In this document: positions 1 to 12,200 of the stretch, in pieces
Numbering within the stretch: the first letter of the stretch is position 1
Layout of the letters: every line of letters starts with the position of its first letter
Assembly: GCA_020002185.1 (NCBI GenBank)
Contig: CM034543.1
Span: 2,937,334 to 3,001,333, forward strand
Source: Paraescarpia echinospica
Taxonomy: Eukaryota > Annelida > Polychaeta > Sabellida > Siboglinidae
Length of the DNA stretch: 64,000 nt
Direction: 5' to 3'
Notes under the pieces: model-generated
The model's database searches: none
Told to the model about the DNA's origin: nothing
Seen by the model: only the letters and a program-made list of their open reading frames with translations
Translations under genes and position numbers: made by a program

Positions 1-1205
1 AATAGCGCGATCTATCTAATGGCGAGCGTGATTTGCGCCATCCACGCTCTAAATAACGACGACGCCTTTTAGGTAGCATAATTTCGGAAGTCATCCATGG
101 AGCCGGTGGCCTTTCTGACACACATTTGGATTTTATAGGTGCATGTTTGTCAAGTAATGCATTGAGTACTTGACAGTACTGTTTATATAAGTCAGATAGA
201 TGTTTTTTGGATCTGTGATAAGGTCAGATATAAAGATATCAGCCATTAAAGCTGTAACGTCAATCCTATGAATGGCTCTGTAAGACACATTGAGTTTCGA
301 CTGTAAAGAGGTTATAGAAACGTTAATATTAGCAAAGACAGTATGGTGGTCTGATAACCCATCTGAAACAGTAGGTGCTTGGATATTATTACAAGTTGAA
401 CGAGCTATCAAGAGGTCAAGCCAATGGCCATGTATATGTGTCAAAAGGTAACATGTTGTTTCAAATCAAATGATACCTGAATATCCTCAAACGTAGTTGT
501 AGTTGTAGAAGGTATATCCAAAAGTAGATTAAAATCTCCAAGAATGTAAAATTCTGAACGAATAACTGCCAGATTTTCCAACATATCCTGAAAGGTGTAA
601 CCAGAAGGGAAAACGTCAGCAATGCATGCATGTGTATCATGTGGTCTGAGCCAGGTCTCAGTTACAGCTACAATGTTTATTTTCTTTGAAATTAATAAAT
701 CACAAAGTGAGGCTGTCTTATCTCGTACAGATCGAACGTTTGTAGTGGCCACCCGAATGTTTCGTCTAACAAATGGCCCAGGATTGAGACTTAAATCTCC
801 TGCTAATAATAAAATTATTGCTAATTTCAATGTTGGCGTAGAGCGGGCGATTGGCAGTAACTCTCTATTATAACAAACATGAAGACATGGCTGACTATGC
901 AAAATTGAAGTAGAATGATGAATTTTAGTGTGATTAGGAAAAAGCACATTAAAATGATTAGATGTCAATGGTTTGCATGAAACAAAATATATATCCCTTA
1001 CAGCAAGAGAGCAAGACAAGCAGAAAACACCCAATAAGAATAATGGTGACATAACGTTGTTGACGATGATATTTACCACGTTGAAGACGATGATTGTTAT
1101 TGTGACGACAGTTGTGATGAATACTTGCGACAGAGAGTTGAGGAGTTGGAGGGACGGCGTGAGAATAGTGGTGACACCCGGTGTCGCGGACTCAATGTCG
1201 CTCAT
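1..1205 (-). mobile_element. LINE-A: decayed non-LTR retrotransposon, 5' half, with 2A-like motif
   Basis: Read on the minus strand from 1205, a 254-codon frame begins with an N-terminal region holding two hydrophobic segments (about residues 28-50 and 53-67). A 2A-like motif follows at residues 136-144, and then the start of an AP-type endonuclease (ATTNVRSVRDK, later TETWL). The endonuclease core is missing: the frame jumps from the TETWL region almost directly to GDFN, so roughly 80 residues appear deleted. A frameshift near 441-444 moves the reading into a second frame (HGHWLDLL, then DHHTV). Another shift before about 105 leads into an arginine-rich linker that runs off the window edge. 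It is therefore a broken copy of a CR1/L2-like LINE. The family is assigned from motif order only. Confidence 0.8.
774..800 (-). other. 2A-like ribosome-skipping motif in LINE-A (GDLSLNPGP)
   Basis: The minus strand encodes GDLSLNPGP directly before the endonuclease domain. NPGP preceded by an aspartate matches the core of the 2A consensus D-x-x-x-N-P-G-P, and a short hydrophobic run (AIILLLA) precedes it. 2A-like peptides are known in several animal non-LTR retrotransposon clades. Activity of this variant is not shown by sequence. Confidence 0.7.
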
Positions 1206-1274
1206 GGTGTCTCCGAGATCTGATGCGCTTCACACGAAACAATGAAAGTCATTATAACAATAGTGTAGTTATTA

Positions 1275-1648
1275 GTGGTAGTAGTGGTAGTGGCGCTGTT
1301 GGTGCTGATGGCGGTGAACGTGGTGGTGATGGTTACGGTGGTGGTGGTGGTGGTGGTGGTGGTAGTGGTGGTGGTGGTGGTGGTGATTGTGGTGGTGGTG
1401 GTGGTGATGGTGATGGTGATGGTGGTGGTGGTGGTGTTGTTGTTGGTGGTGGTGGTGGTGGTTGTGGTGGTGGTGATGATGATGATGGTGGTGGTGGTGG
1501 TGGTGGTGGTGGTGGTGGTGGTGGTGGTGGTGGTGGTGGTGGTGGTGGTGGTGGTGGTGGTTGTGATGATGTTAGTGGATGTGGTGGTGGTGGTGGTTGT
1601 GGTGGTGGAGGTGGTGGAGGTGGTGGAAGTTATTGTGGTTGTGGTAGC
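1275..1648. repeat. (GGT)n microsatellite with GAT and TGT interruptions
   Basis: Almost 370 bases are GGT/GTG triplets, purest at about 1485-1560. Long open frames here (poly-Gly, poly-Val) are artefacts of the triplet repeat. It lies next to the 5' end of LINE-A. Confidence 0.97.
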
Positions 1649-1649
1649 A

Positions 1650-1740
1650 GAAACAACAGCAGCAATAGCAGCAGCAACAACAGTAACAGTAACAGCAACA
1701 GCAACAACAGCAGTAACAATAGCAGCAGCGGCGACGGTAG
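1650..1740. repeat. (ARC)n-rich low-complexity tract (AGC/AAC triplets)
   Basis: CAG, CAA and AGT triplets follow the GGT tract directly and make a second triplet-repeat block on the same strand. Confidence 0.9.
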
Positions 1741-2790
1741 CTGTTAAAATAACAGAAACAGAAGCACCTCTAACAACATCCTCATTCTACAGCAGATACA
1801 CTACCAATAAGAATAAGACAAAACGAAACCAACTATATATAATAAACAATGTAACCGAAGCTTTCCTGTGTTGCGGCGATCACAGTGGCGTTCTCTTAAA
1901 CAGACCTGTTGACAGGACGACTCCACTGCCCATATTATCACGAGAGTATCCTAGATGTCTTGGTTCTCGCCCACCTTTGATGCATCAGCCCACACTCAAC
2001 TGTTCCTGCCGACTCTGGCATAGATAGGGTAACTACAACTAGGTTAATAAACCAAACACTGAGCAGAACAACTGTCTCTTGCGCACTGCCATGGAGACAG
2101 CGGCGCTAGACTCTCGCGTCAGAGAGACATGCTGCTTTAAGCATTCGCAATCATAAACCATGTCTTTGTCCACACAAAGCAATATCTCATCATGTCGTCG
2201 ATGCGCGACATCTTACACATGCGACTTCAGCAAATCATTAACTGCGGCGTGCAGCATATCGCATTTCCAGTTTCCACTTTACGGTGGTTATTCGAAACGA
2301 CAAGCAACGTACATATGCAATACCTCCATTGATTGTTAAATGAAGCGACCGAAGAGCTAAGTTATTTTCGGACGATTTCCTATTAATGCAAAACTAGTTG
2401 ACATTCAATCGTACGGCAATAAACCAAGGCCAACAGTTATCCCTTTAGTGTGACATCATAAGGAGATCACCACTCAGTTTTCTTGAAGTTGGAAAAAAGA
2501 CCCTGTGTGAAAGAATTGCTTATCCAAAACACGTAAGTAAGTTGTTCTAGATAGCTGTCGTTGTGTTTCTGGAATGCATCGCCAATTGGTACAGATTGTA
2601 TAGAACGAAGAAAGTGGACGTCTGTGCCGCGGAGGAGATGCTTTTACAAACTCCAAAGTTAGCGTATAAATATATAGATGTTATTGTATGTTAGTTGTGA
2701 TTTCAACAGCAAGCTCGTTTACAGGAAGTTCGGCGAGGAATTGATGGGAAAACACTCACGTGGCAGACGGAACATCAAGCTGCTGCTTAA
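1741..2790. other. Unassigned intergenic sequence
   Basis: No convincing coding region, RNA gene or repeat family was recognised. Short open frames here lack recognisable motifs. Confidence 0.5.
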
Positions 2791-3705
2791 CCCTCGCCGT
2801 CTTCCTCGGGGTACACGGCCTGTTTGTCTGCAACACTGCACTCCAGCCCGCCGCTCGTCACAAAACTACGTGGCAAGGACAGCGCCGCGATGTAACGACA
2901 GGTAACATTGTACCCATATACAATGTGATCGATTTGGTTATCTGCCGACAGACACACAAAAGGCTATTGACAGACTATCGATCATACGCCTGTGCATTAT
3001 TCGATAGCGACCACCCTCTGCTCGTCGCAAAGTTCGACCTCAGGTAAATATTCAACGTTAGGGGTCGCAACGAGAAGACGCGCTCGACAAAACGCGTTTG
3101 CTATAACACCGAGTTGTCAGCTAGCGATCCCTTCCGCGCAGGGTTTCGTGACGTCATGTCGAAAGCGCTGTCGGAAGTTAACGCGAACATTTCAGCCAGT
3201 TCGAGATGGAATACGGTAGAACATGTCCTGAAGTCGGCGGCGGAACTGACCATCGGTCGGGCCGCCCCGTCGGCCAGACGAGGTGTTCCACACTGTGCTG
3301 AAATGGCGGCAATGTCAGCGGAACAACGCAAGTTGAAATTATGGCTGCAGAAACCCTCCAAACGCCATCCGCCGAAGCGAAGTGAAGTGCCAGCGCAACA
3401 CGATCTTGTAGGCTATGCGCCAAAAAGTTCGCGATAACGCCTCAGCGAGATTAGACAGGCTAGCGTCAGAAGTTGAACGTCTCCACTATGGCGCAAAAAT
3501 GTTTCGTGTCGGTCATGAGATGACGAGGAAACCTGCCGCCAAGCTAACAATCCAAGACGACGCCGGACACGTTATTTGAACCGCAGCCGAATTGAACGCG
3601 CTGGTCACCGAACACTTCATCCGCCAGTTCAGCGACCCAGCCGTAGAAGAGCTGCCTGCCTTCACCGGAAGACTATCGCGACTGGCAGACCGTTACCTCT
3701 TTTGA
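2790..3705 (+). mobile_element. LINE-B: decayed non-LTR retrotransposon fragment (end of endonuclease plus linker)
   Basis: On the plus strand, a frame ending near 3045 reads IDLVICRQTHKRLLTDYRSY and then ALFDSDHPLLVAKFDLR. This resembles the C-terminal end of a LINE AP endonuclease with its SDH catalytic triplet. From about 3420, other frames give a linker-like stretch (MFRVGHEMTRKPAAKLTIQD) followed by an EHFIRQF block, as seen between endonuclease and reverse transcriptase in LINEs. Several stops and frame changes separate the blocks and no RT core follows. The assignment rests on motif resemblance, not on a search. Confidence 0.6.
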
Positions 3706-3990
3706 CGGTATCATGGCAACATCTTCAAATGTATTCATGTTATATAGTCTTGCATCTGGTTGACTAATTATGGTTGGTCTTGGCTGAGTGACCAAACACA
3801 TTCATTCTTTTTTTCTATTTGATCGATGACTGGTTTGATCCTGGCATACTCGTGTCTCTTTTTTGTTACGTTAACATGATCCTTTTAGACTATTGACAAA
3901 TTATGACACAACAGCTATGAAAATCATGTCATTGATAGGGCCTACCTAAATGTTACACATTGTTAGCCAAGTCTGCAAAAATTACATGCC

Positions 3991-3994
<4 letters not shown>
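3706..3994. other. Unassigned sequence before microsatellite
   Basis: No gene or repeat family recognised; AT-rich sequence leading into the TG microsatellite. Confidence 0.5.
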
Positions 3995-4045
<51 letters not shown>

Positions 4046-4061
4046 GTGTGTGTGTGTGTGT

Positions 4062-4144
<83 letters not shown>
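3995..4144. repeat. (TG)n microsatellite
   Basis: About 150 bases of TG dinucleotides with two small interruptions run directly into the assembly gap and probably caused it. Confidence 0.97.
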
Positions 4145-5144
4145 NNNNNNNNNNNNNNNNNNNNNNNNNNNNNNNNNNNNNNNNNNNNNNNNNNNNNNNN
4201 NNNNNNNNNNNNNNNNNNNNNNNNNNNNNNNNNNNNNNNNNNNNNNNNNNNNNNNNNNNNNNNNNNNNNNNNNNNNNNNNNNNNNNNNNNNNNNNNNNNN
4301 NNNNNNNNNNNNNNNNNNNNNNNNNNNNNNNNNNNNNNNNNNNNNNNNNNNNNNNNNNNNNNNNNNNNNNNNNNNNNNNNNNNNNNNNNNNNNNNNNNNN
4401 NNNNNNNNNNNNNNNNNNNNNNNNNNNNNNNNNNNNNNNNNNNNNNNNNNNNNNNNNNNNNNNNNNNNNNNNNNNNNNNNNNNNNNNNNNNNNNNNNNNN
4501 NNNNNNNNNNNNNNNNNNNNNNNNNNNNNNNNNNNNNNNNNNNNNNNNNNNNNNNNNNNNNNNNNNNNNNNNNNNNNNNNNNNNNNNNNNNNNNNNNNNN
4601 NNNNNNNNNNNNNNNNNNNNNNNNNNNNNNNNNNNNNNNNNNNNNNNNNNNNNNNNNNNNNNNNNNNNNNNNNNNNNNNNNNNNNNNNNNNNNNNNNNNN
4701 NNNNNNNNNNNNNNNNNNNNNNNNNNNNNNNNNNNNNNNNNNNNNNNNNNNNNNNNNNNNNNNNNNNNNNNNNNNNNNNNNNNNNNNNNNNNNNNNNNNN
4801 NNNNNNNNNNNNNNNNNNNNNNNNNNNNNNNNNNNNNNNNNNNNNNNNNNNNNNNNNNNNNNNNNNNNNNNNNNNNNNNNNNNNNNNNNNNNNNNNNNNN
4901 NNNNNNNNNNNNNNNNNNNNNNNNNNNNNNNNNNNNNNNNNNNNNNNNNNNNNNNNNNNNNNNNNNNNNNNNNNNNNNNNNNNNNNNNNNNNNNNNNNNN
5001 NNNNNNNNNNNNNNNNNNNNNNNNNNNNNNNNNNNNNNNNNNNNNNNNNNNNNNNNNNNNNNNNNNNNNNNNNNNNNNNNNNNNNNNNNNNNNNNNNNNN
5101 NNNNNNNNNNNNNNNNNNNNNNNNNNNNNNNNNNNNNNNNNNNN
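4145..5144. other. Assembly gap, 1000 N
   Basis: Exactly 1000 unknown bases. The round number suggests a placeholder of estimated or arbitrary size. It hides the 5' LTR (if any) and most of gag of the gypsy element that resumes at 5145. Confidence 0.99.
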
Positions 5145-5443
5145 AGACGCAAATTGTGTCTTTGTTGCGAGCACAACAGTCGTCAGTGGGTGTGGAGAGG
5201 GGCGATAGAACTAGCAGACCGAAGCCCCGTAACAGTGGCTCGGTCTCTTGTGAGTATTGTGGCCGAAGCGGGCACACTTACACTAATTGTTGGAAACGTG
5301 CGGGGGACATGCGCCGTACTACAGATCAAACAGAAAATCGGGCATACGGGGGGCAACCAAATTCTAGCGCAGGGGCAAGCGCACTGCGGGAGGGCCCGGT
5401 AACGCCGGGTAGGTCAACACCCCGTAATCATCAGGAAAACTAA
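5145..5443 (+). CDS. Ty3/gypsy gag C-terminal fragment with CCHC zinc knuckle
   Basis: The first sequence after the gap is in an open frame ending with TAA at 5441-5443. It encodes a basic, Ser/Gly-rich tail with one nucleocapsid zinc knuckle, CEYCGRSGHTYTNC (C-x2-C-x4-H-x4-C), which binds nucleic acid in gag proteins. The N-terminus lies in the gap. The pol frame opens at 5428, so the two overlap by 16 bases in the -1 frame, as expected if pol is made by -1 frameshifting. Confidence 0.8.
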
Positions 5444-8400
5444 GTAGCCCTACTGTCGAGCGTCACGCAGGCGGGTGTAGTAACATAGACTCTATGTTAG
5501 TTGACGCCATCATTGGTAAGACACCAGTAATTTCGTGTTGTATATCAGGTGAAGACACCAATATGGTTTTAGACATGGGCTCTGAAGTAACGATTTTACA
5601 GGAGTGGTGGTTCAATGAACATTTAATGACGTCAATCAATGGGTTAAAGGACGCATCAGCGTGGTTACGGCTGGAAGCAGCCAATGCTCTAGAGTTCCCT
5701 TATATAGGGTACTTCACAGCCGATATAAATGTGTTGGGCACGGTCGTTAAGAATAAAGGTATTTTGGTACAAAAAGATCCACCAGGGTTTGTCCCCTCCC
5801 GACCAACGTCTGGAATACTAGGTATGAATGTTTTGGGTGACATGCCAGAGATAAGGGAACTACTTCATACTGTTGAGACCCATGATACTAACCCGAAACA
5901 GGATATCGATGGAAGAGTAGTGAAAATTGCAGGTGATACTAGTGTTAAGATACCAGCATGGTCGTCGTGTAACGTAACAGTATCAGGTCCACATTGCACC
6001 GGTAACGGAATGGTAGAGCCATTCGATGTTCCCCTGAAGGGAGGTTTACTACTCCAAACTTGTTTAGTAGGTTCCATCAATGGACATTTCGAAGTAACTA
6101 TCCTCAACCCGACCTCTGACGATGTGTGGCTACGTTCCCATTCACCTGTCGGGAGGATCTATACGGTAGATGTAGTCGATCGGAATCAGGAACACTTCGT
6201 TGATTTCGAAGAATTGGATGACGGCTTGCGAGTGTCCCTAGAACCACGACAGGTAACTGCTACTACACGAAAGGTAAGCAGCGAGCAATGTAAATATATA
6301 TCTGATGCGTCACCCCTCGACCCTGGGTACAACTGGATGGAAGAGGTACACATAGGTGAGATACCGCCAATAGACAAAGATCGACTAGTGGAATTATTGC
6401 ATAACAATCAGCAAGTATTTGCCCAGGACGAGAATGACGTGGGATTGACGGACACGGTTAAACACCGAATATACACCTCAGACGACAGCCCTGTTAAGGC
6501 GGCCTATCGTCGCATTCCACCAACTCAGTTTGAGGAAGTTAAAGCGCACATTAAAGATCTAGTCCACAAAGGGATAATTAAGCCCAGTCAGTCGGAATTT
6601 GCGAGTCCGATTGTTATTTGTCGAAAGAAGAACGGTAAGATTAGGATGTGCGTGGATTATCGCAGGCTTAATACCAAGACAAGAAAAGATGCGTTTCCAC
6701 TTCCCCGAGTGGATGAGATCTTCGACTACCTATCGGGAGCAAAGTATTTCTCGACTGTCGATTTGAAATCGGCTTATAATCAGGTGGAGATAGACGAGGT
6801 TGATCAACACAAGACAGCGTTCACCACCCCCATGGGGTTGTACGAATACAACAAAATGCCATACGGGCTTTGCAATTCACCAGCAACCTTCCAGAGATTA
6901 ATGCACATTGTGTTCAGGGAAGAGATGAATGAAAAAGCACTTATTTTCTTGGATGATATAATCATCTACTCCTCTACCATTGAAGAACACTTTGAACGAC
7001 TGAATTTGGTGTTCCAACGACTGGCATCTCACGATCTAAAGATTGAGCCCACTAAATGTTACCTATTTCAGGAATCTGTTTCTTATTTGGGACAGATAAT
7101 CTTTAATGAAGGGATTTCTGGGGATCCAGAGAAGGTGAACGCAGTAAGGGAATGGCCAGTACCTGAAAACGCGAGAGAACTCAAGGTTTTCTTGGGAACA
7201 GCGGGATATCACCGACGTTACATTCATCACTTTTCACAGTTGGCATCACCTCTATATGAATTGGTGGATCAAGATCCCAACAAAGGAAAGAAGAGAAAAC
7301 CAGGTAGAAAGTGGAATTCAGCCAAACCGGTACCGTTTGTGTGGAGGCAGGAACACCAAGAAGCATTTGATTCACTGAAACATGCTCTTACTACAGCTCC
7401 AGTCTTGGGATTCGCTGATTTCACGAAACCATTCATTCTGGAGACAGACGCCAGTCACCAAGGACTAGGAGCGTTACTACTCCAGGAACAGGAAGGGAAA
7501 ATCCGAGTTATAGCCTATGCTAGCCGTAGTCTCAGGGGTTCTGAGAAGAACCGAACGGCTTATAGCTCTATGAAATTAGAGTTGTTAGCAGTGAAATGGG
7601 CGGTGACTGAGAAATTCCGCGACTACTTGTTGAGCGTTCCGTTTGTAGTATATACCGACAATAACCCATTGACGTATATTCAGACTTCGGCAAAGCTAAC
7701 GGCGGCGGAACACCACTGGCAGGCAGAGCTAGCCAGGTTCAATTTCAGCATTCGCTATCGTTCCGGAAGACTTAATGCATCGGCGGACGGTCTGAGCCGG
7801 AAACCACTTCAGACTGAAACAAAAGAGTTCACAGTCATCGAAGAAGACGAAATAGCTGACATTCTCCAAGTAACGGTGTTGCCGTGCGATTTGCGCCAGA
7901 AATTACTCAAGGCAGCAGTCTGTACCACCACAGCACAGGTGCGATATACATCCAAGTATGCAGAGTCGCCGATCCTACCAAGTCTTAGTTCGGACGCGAT
8001 CCAGGAGGCACAACGTTATGATCCGGTTTTGGGTCGAGTCTGGCATTACATAGACAGAAGGCGAGAATCGACACTCGGAGAAAGACGGAAAGAACAACCG
8101 GCAGTAGCGAAACTGCTACAACAATGGGACCGCATTCAGGTCTGTTCCGGAAAATTGTGCAGAACCCTAATAGACCCAATGAGTGGAGAAAAGGTAAGCC
8201 AGTTGTTGTTACCGCGTACAATGAGGGAGGAGGTATTACAAGAATTACATGATCGGATGGGACATCAAGGCATTGATAGAGTTGAGAAGCTAGTACGAGC
8301 AAGATTCTACTGGCCGAATATGCGTTCCGACATCCTGAATTGGATTTCGAAGTGTGATCGTTGTAATCTTGCAAAGATGCCACATTTGAAGGTACGGACT

Positions 8401-9165
8401 CCAATGCATAGTATTGTGACAAGGGGCCCATTAGAAGTCATCGCAATAGACTTCACAATTCTCGAACCAGCTAGTAACGGCATCGAGAATGTCCTGGTCA
8501 TGACCGACGTGTACAGTAAATACACAATAGCCGTGTCGACGAGAAACCAAACAGCCCTAACGGTAGCTAAAACCCTGGTACGGGAATGGTTTCTGCGTTA
8601 TGGAGTTCCGTGTCGTATACACTCTGATCAAGGGAGATGTTTTGACGCAAAAATTGTCAAAGAGTTGTATAAGATATACGGTATCGAGAAATCTCGTACG
8701 ACACCGTACCATCCCATGGGAAATGGACAATGTGAGCGATACAACAGAACAATGCATGGATTGTTACGCACACTGACACCCGCCCAGAAGACCAAATGGC
8801 CGGAATATTTGCCAGAACTTACATATGCATATAATGTGACCCCTCATGCTGCAACGGGGTTTAGTCCATTCTATCTCATGTTCGGTCGTGTTCCGCGCTT
8901 ACCGATTGATATCAAACTGCACAGTGACGACACCCTCCAATTACAAACGGTTCATGGAGCCAACCTGGACTGGGTTGACTATCATCAGGCTAGACTGACA
9001 AGTGCCTATGCTAAAGCTGCGGAACAGCTGAAGTTAGACATTGCTAACCGAAAAGCAAGTTATGACAAGCATGTCGGGGAGAATGCACTGCGAGTTGGGG
9101 AACGTGTACATTTACGCAATAGGGTGAGAGGGCGTAACAAGATTGCGGATGCATGGGACCCGGGA
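5428..9165 (+). CDS. pol: Ty3/gypsy retrotransposon pol polyprotein (protease, RT, RNase H, integrase), 3' end lost
   Basis: The frame is open from 5428 and the first Met is at 5494 (residue numbers from there). A protease-like region has VLDMGSEVT at 25-33, where the usual DTG/DSG triad reads DMG. The reverse transcriptase carries FLDDI with the catalytic Asp pair at 487-488. RNase H has ETDAS with Asp 652. The integrase has an HHCC zinc domain near 918-960 and catalytic D986, D1045 and E1081, the last two spaced D-x35-E. Homology ends around the GVY after WDPGVY. Beyond about 9165 the frame runs into the 3' end of an opposite-strand LINE, so the integrase tail and 3' LTR are missing. No LTR was identified. 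The uninterrupted frame over 1200 codons suggests fairly recent insertion, though the protease triad looks impaired. Confidence 0.92.
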
Positions 9166-9243
9166 GTGTATCTGTATCTGTATTTTGACTGGCAAAATGT
9201 CCTATGGACACATCACGCCAGTGCGCATGGTGGCTCTTATGGA

Positions 9244-12200
9244 TTAATTTTTTACATGTTGGGCTAGGCTAATCTGGAATGAATTCAGTGACGTACTTGA
9301 TACAATGCTTGGAGGTAGAGAATTCCACTCTTTTATTGTGACTGGGAAAAAGCTGTTTCCAAATATGTTTGTCGAGTGCCTGATTTGTACTAACTGTTTA
9401 TTATGTTTACGTGAGCATCTGGTGTTGCGTTTGGTGTATTGATCTAGTGGGATATCTATGAGGTTATGTTCCATTTTATATAATATGCTAAGTCTTTGGG
9501 TTTTTCTTCGTGATTGGAGGGTGTCCCACTGGAGATCTTTAAGGAGTTGTGTTACCGTTCCAGGCTCTCTAGAATAGTTGTTCTTACAAAATCTGGCGGC
9601 TTGTCTCTGGGTTCTTTCTATGAGTTTGATATTTCTTAGGCAATGTGGATCCCATGATGCTGACGCATATTCAAGTATGGGGCGGACAAGGGTTGTGTAG
9701 GCTATGGACTTGATTTGGGTTGGGCATTTATTTAAATTTCTTCTAATCATTCCCAATGTCTGTTGTGCTTTTTTTGTGACCGAGTTGCTTTGTATTGTCC
9801 AATTTAATGTATTTGATATATGTATGCCAAGATAACAGTGTGATTCAACAGATTTAAGTTGTTGTCCGCAGAATGTGTAGAGATTTGGTGTCGGTTTTCT
9901 TGAGGCTATTGTCATTGTATAACATTTAGTGGGGTTGAATTTCATAAGCCACGTGTGTTGCCATTTCTCAAGTTTGAGCAGATCGTTTTGGAGGACAGAT
10001 GTGTCTTGGTCAGTTTTAATCGGTGAATATAACAGGCAGTCGTCTGCAAAAAGGCGAACAGTTGAGGAAAGATTGTCTGGCAGGTCATTTATGTAAAGTA
10101 GGAAAAGTAGGGGCCCCAGTACTGTGCCCTGTGGTACCCCAGAAATGACTTGAGTTGATGTTGACTTAGATCCATTTATAACGACCTGTTGAGTTCTTCC
10201 TGTAAGGAAGCTATTTATCCATGATGATATTGGGCCTGTGATGCCATAGTGTTTGAGTTTGTGGATTAATCTTTTATGTGGAACTTTATCGAATGCTTTG
10301 GTGAAGTCAAGGATGGCCATGTCTACAGATTTCTTCTCATCAAGTGATTTGCTTATGTCATGGATTGTTTGAATTAATTGTGTTTCAGTTGATCTTTTGG
10401 CACGGAAGCCATGTTGGTGGTCAGTTAGAATGTGGTGCTGTTCAAGATGTTTCATAATGTGACTATGTATGATGTGTTCAAGAAGTTTAGAAACCACAGG
10501 TGTTAAGGATATTGGTCTGTAGTTAGATGTTTCTGCTCTACTTCCTTTCTTAAAAATTGCTGTTACATTGGCTTCTTTCCAGGTATTGGGGACTTGTCCA
10601 GAGTCAACAGATGATTGGAAAATGTCATGTATTACTGGTGCTAGATGAGAGGCATATCTGTTTAAGAACCATGGTGGAATGCCATCTGGTCCTTGCGATT
10701 TAGAAATGTTAATTTTGGAAAGTTGATCAAGTACTCCTTTAAGTGTAATTGTTAGTTTGGGGATTTCTCCATGTGGACTTCTGGCCATATCTGGTAGGGT
10801 GGAATTTCCTTCGTGTGTGAAGACACTTTGGAACTGATTGTTTAAGGCTTCTGCTTTATGTTTGTCGTCGCTAATGATGTTACCAGCAATGTTAAGGTCC
10901 CCAATACCCTGGTTATCCTGTCTAAGTTTAGAAATGAAGCTCCAAAATGATTTAGGTTTCTCTGTTATTGTTGTTGTCAGGAATTGACTTATGTAGGATA
11001 GTCTAGCAGAACGAAGGTGTTTATGCATGTTTCTCCTGATGTCACAGAATTCTTTCCAGTCTTCTGGATTTCTAGTTCTTTTTGCTTTGTTATATAGCTG
11101 TTTCTTTATTTTGCACATTTTCTTTAAATCTTTATTGAACCAGGGAAGATTGTGTCTTGAAGTAGTAAGTCGGTGCGGTACATATTGGTTCATAATGTTG
11201 ATGATTTTCGTGGAAACAAGATTCCACTTGTCATTGACAGTCATGTTTTGGTTTTGAGAGAAGTATTCATGTGTAAAGTTTTCAAGAGATTTCTGGATGT
11301 TAATATTGTCGGCTTTATTTCTAATGAAGACTTTACGTTTTGGACGATGTTTGCGTTTGGGCGAAATGTTTACATCAATAATGACTGTGCTATGGTCTGC
11401 TATTCCGTCTACTACATTTATCTTCTTTATTAACCCAGGTCTATTGGTGAAGACAAGATCTAAAATATTGTTGGCATTTCCCTGTCTGTGCGTGGGTTCC
11501 TTGACATGTTGGATCAGACCATGTTCCTCTGTAAGAGAGAGTAATTTATTGGCAGCAGCTGTACTGTATCCATTGTTAGTTGTGACTTGGTGAATTTCCC
11601 AATTGATGTTAGGGAGGTTGAAATCGCCAGTAATGATGACATTATGTGTGTTGATCTTGTTACCTAATTTAGAAAGGGCTAGGTCTAGTTCTTCGATTTG
11701 AGTTCCATGAGAGTCATTTGGGGGACGATAGAGGGTACACATGATTATTGGTTTCATTCCTGTTATCTGGGTTTCAGTCCAAATGCTCTCACTGTTAGTG
11801 TCTAGGTCTGGTAGGTGGCTTGTTATGAGGTCATCTTTTGATATTTGAAATACCCCCCCTCCAGTAGTGTCTGTTTCTCTGTCCTTTCTAAAGACGTTAA
11901 AGTTGCTTGGGAATATTTCTCCATTTTTTATTGAGGGATCTAACCATGATTCAGTGCCACAGATGATGTCTGGGTTATGCAGATTGTTTAGTGCTTCGAT
12001 GTCTGAGGCTTTCTTTTTAACGCTTTGGCAGTTTATGAGGATGCATCTGAAGTTTGGTCTCTTTTTTGGTCTATATGCTTTCTTGCTATTAGTTGTATTG
12101 TTGTTGGTGGTTTCGTTTAGGTTATGACAGTTACTGTCCAGTGGATAAAAGGGATTTGCCGTTGGGATTTCTGTATCTCTGAAGAAAGAATTTGTGAAGT

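Noticed and set aside
1275..2027. Poly-Gly and poly-Val frames
   Set aside because: GGT triplet microsatellite; no coding evidence.
2760..3047. Signal-peptide-like start of a 95-codon frame (MADGTSSCCLTLAVFLGVHG)
   Set aside because: The downstream half matches LINE endonuclease sequence, so the hydrophobic start is probably chance within a decayed LINE.
3950..5443. Long frames through the gap
   Set aside because: They are made of the TG microsatellite and N characters; only the part after 5145 is informative (gag).
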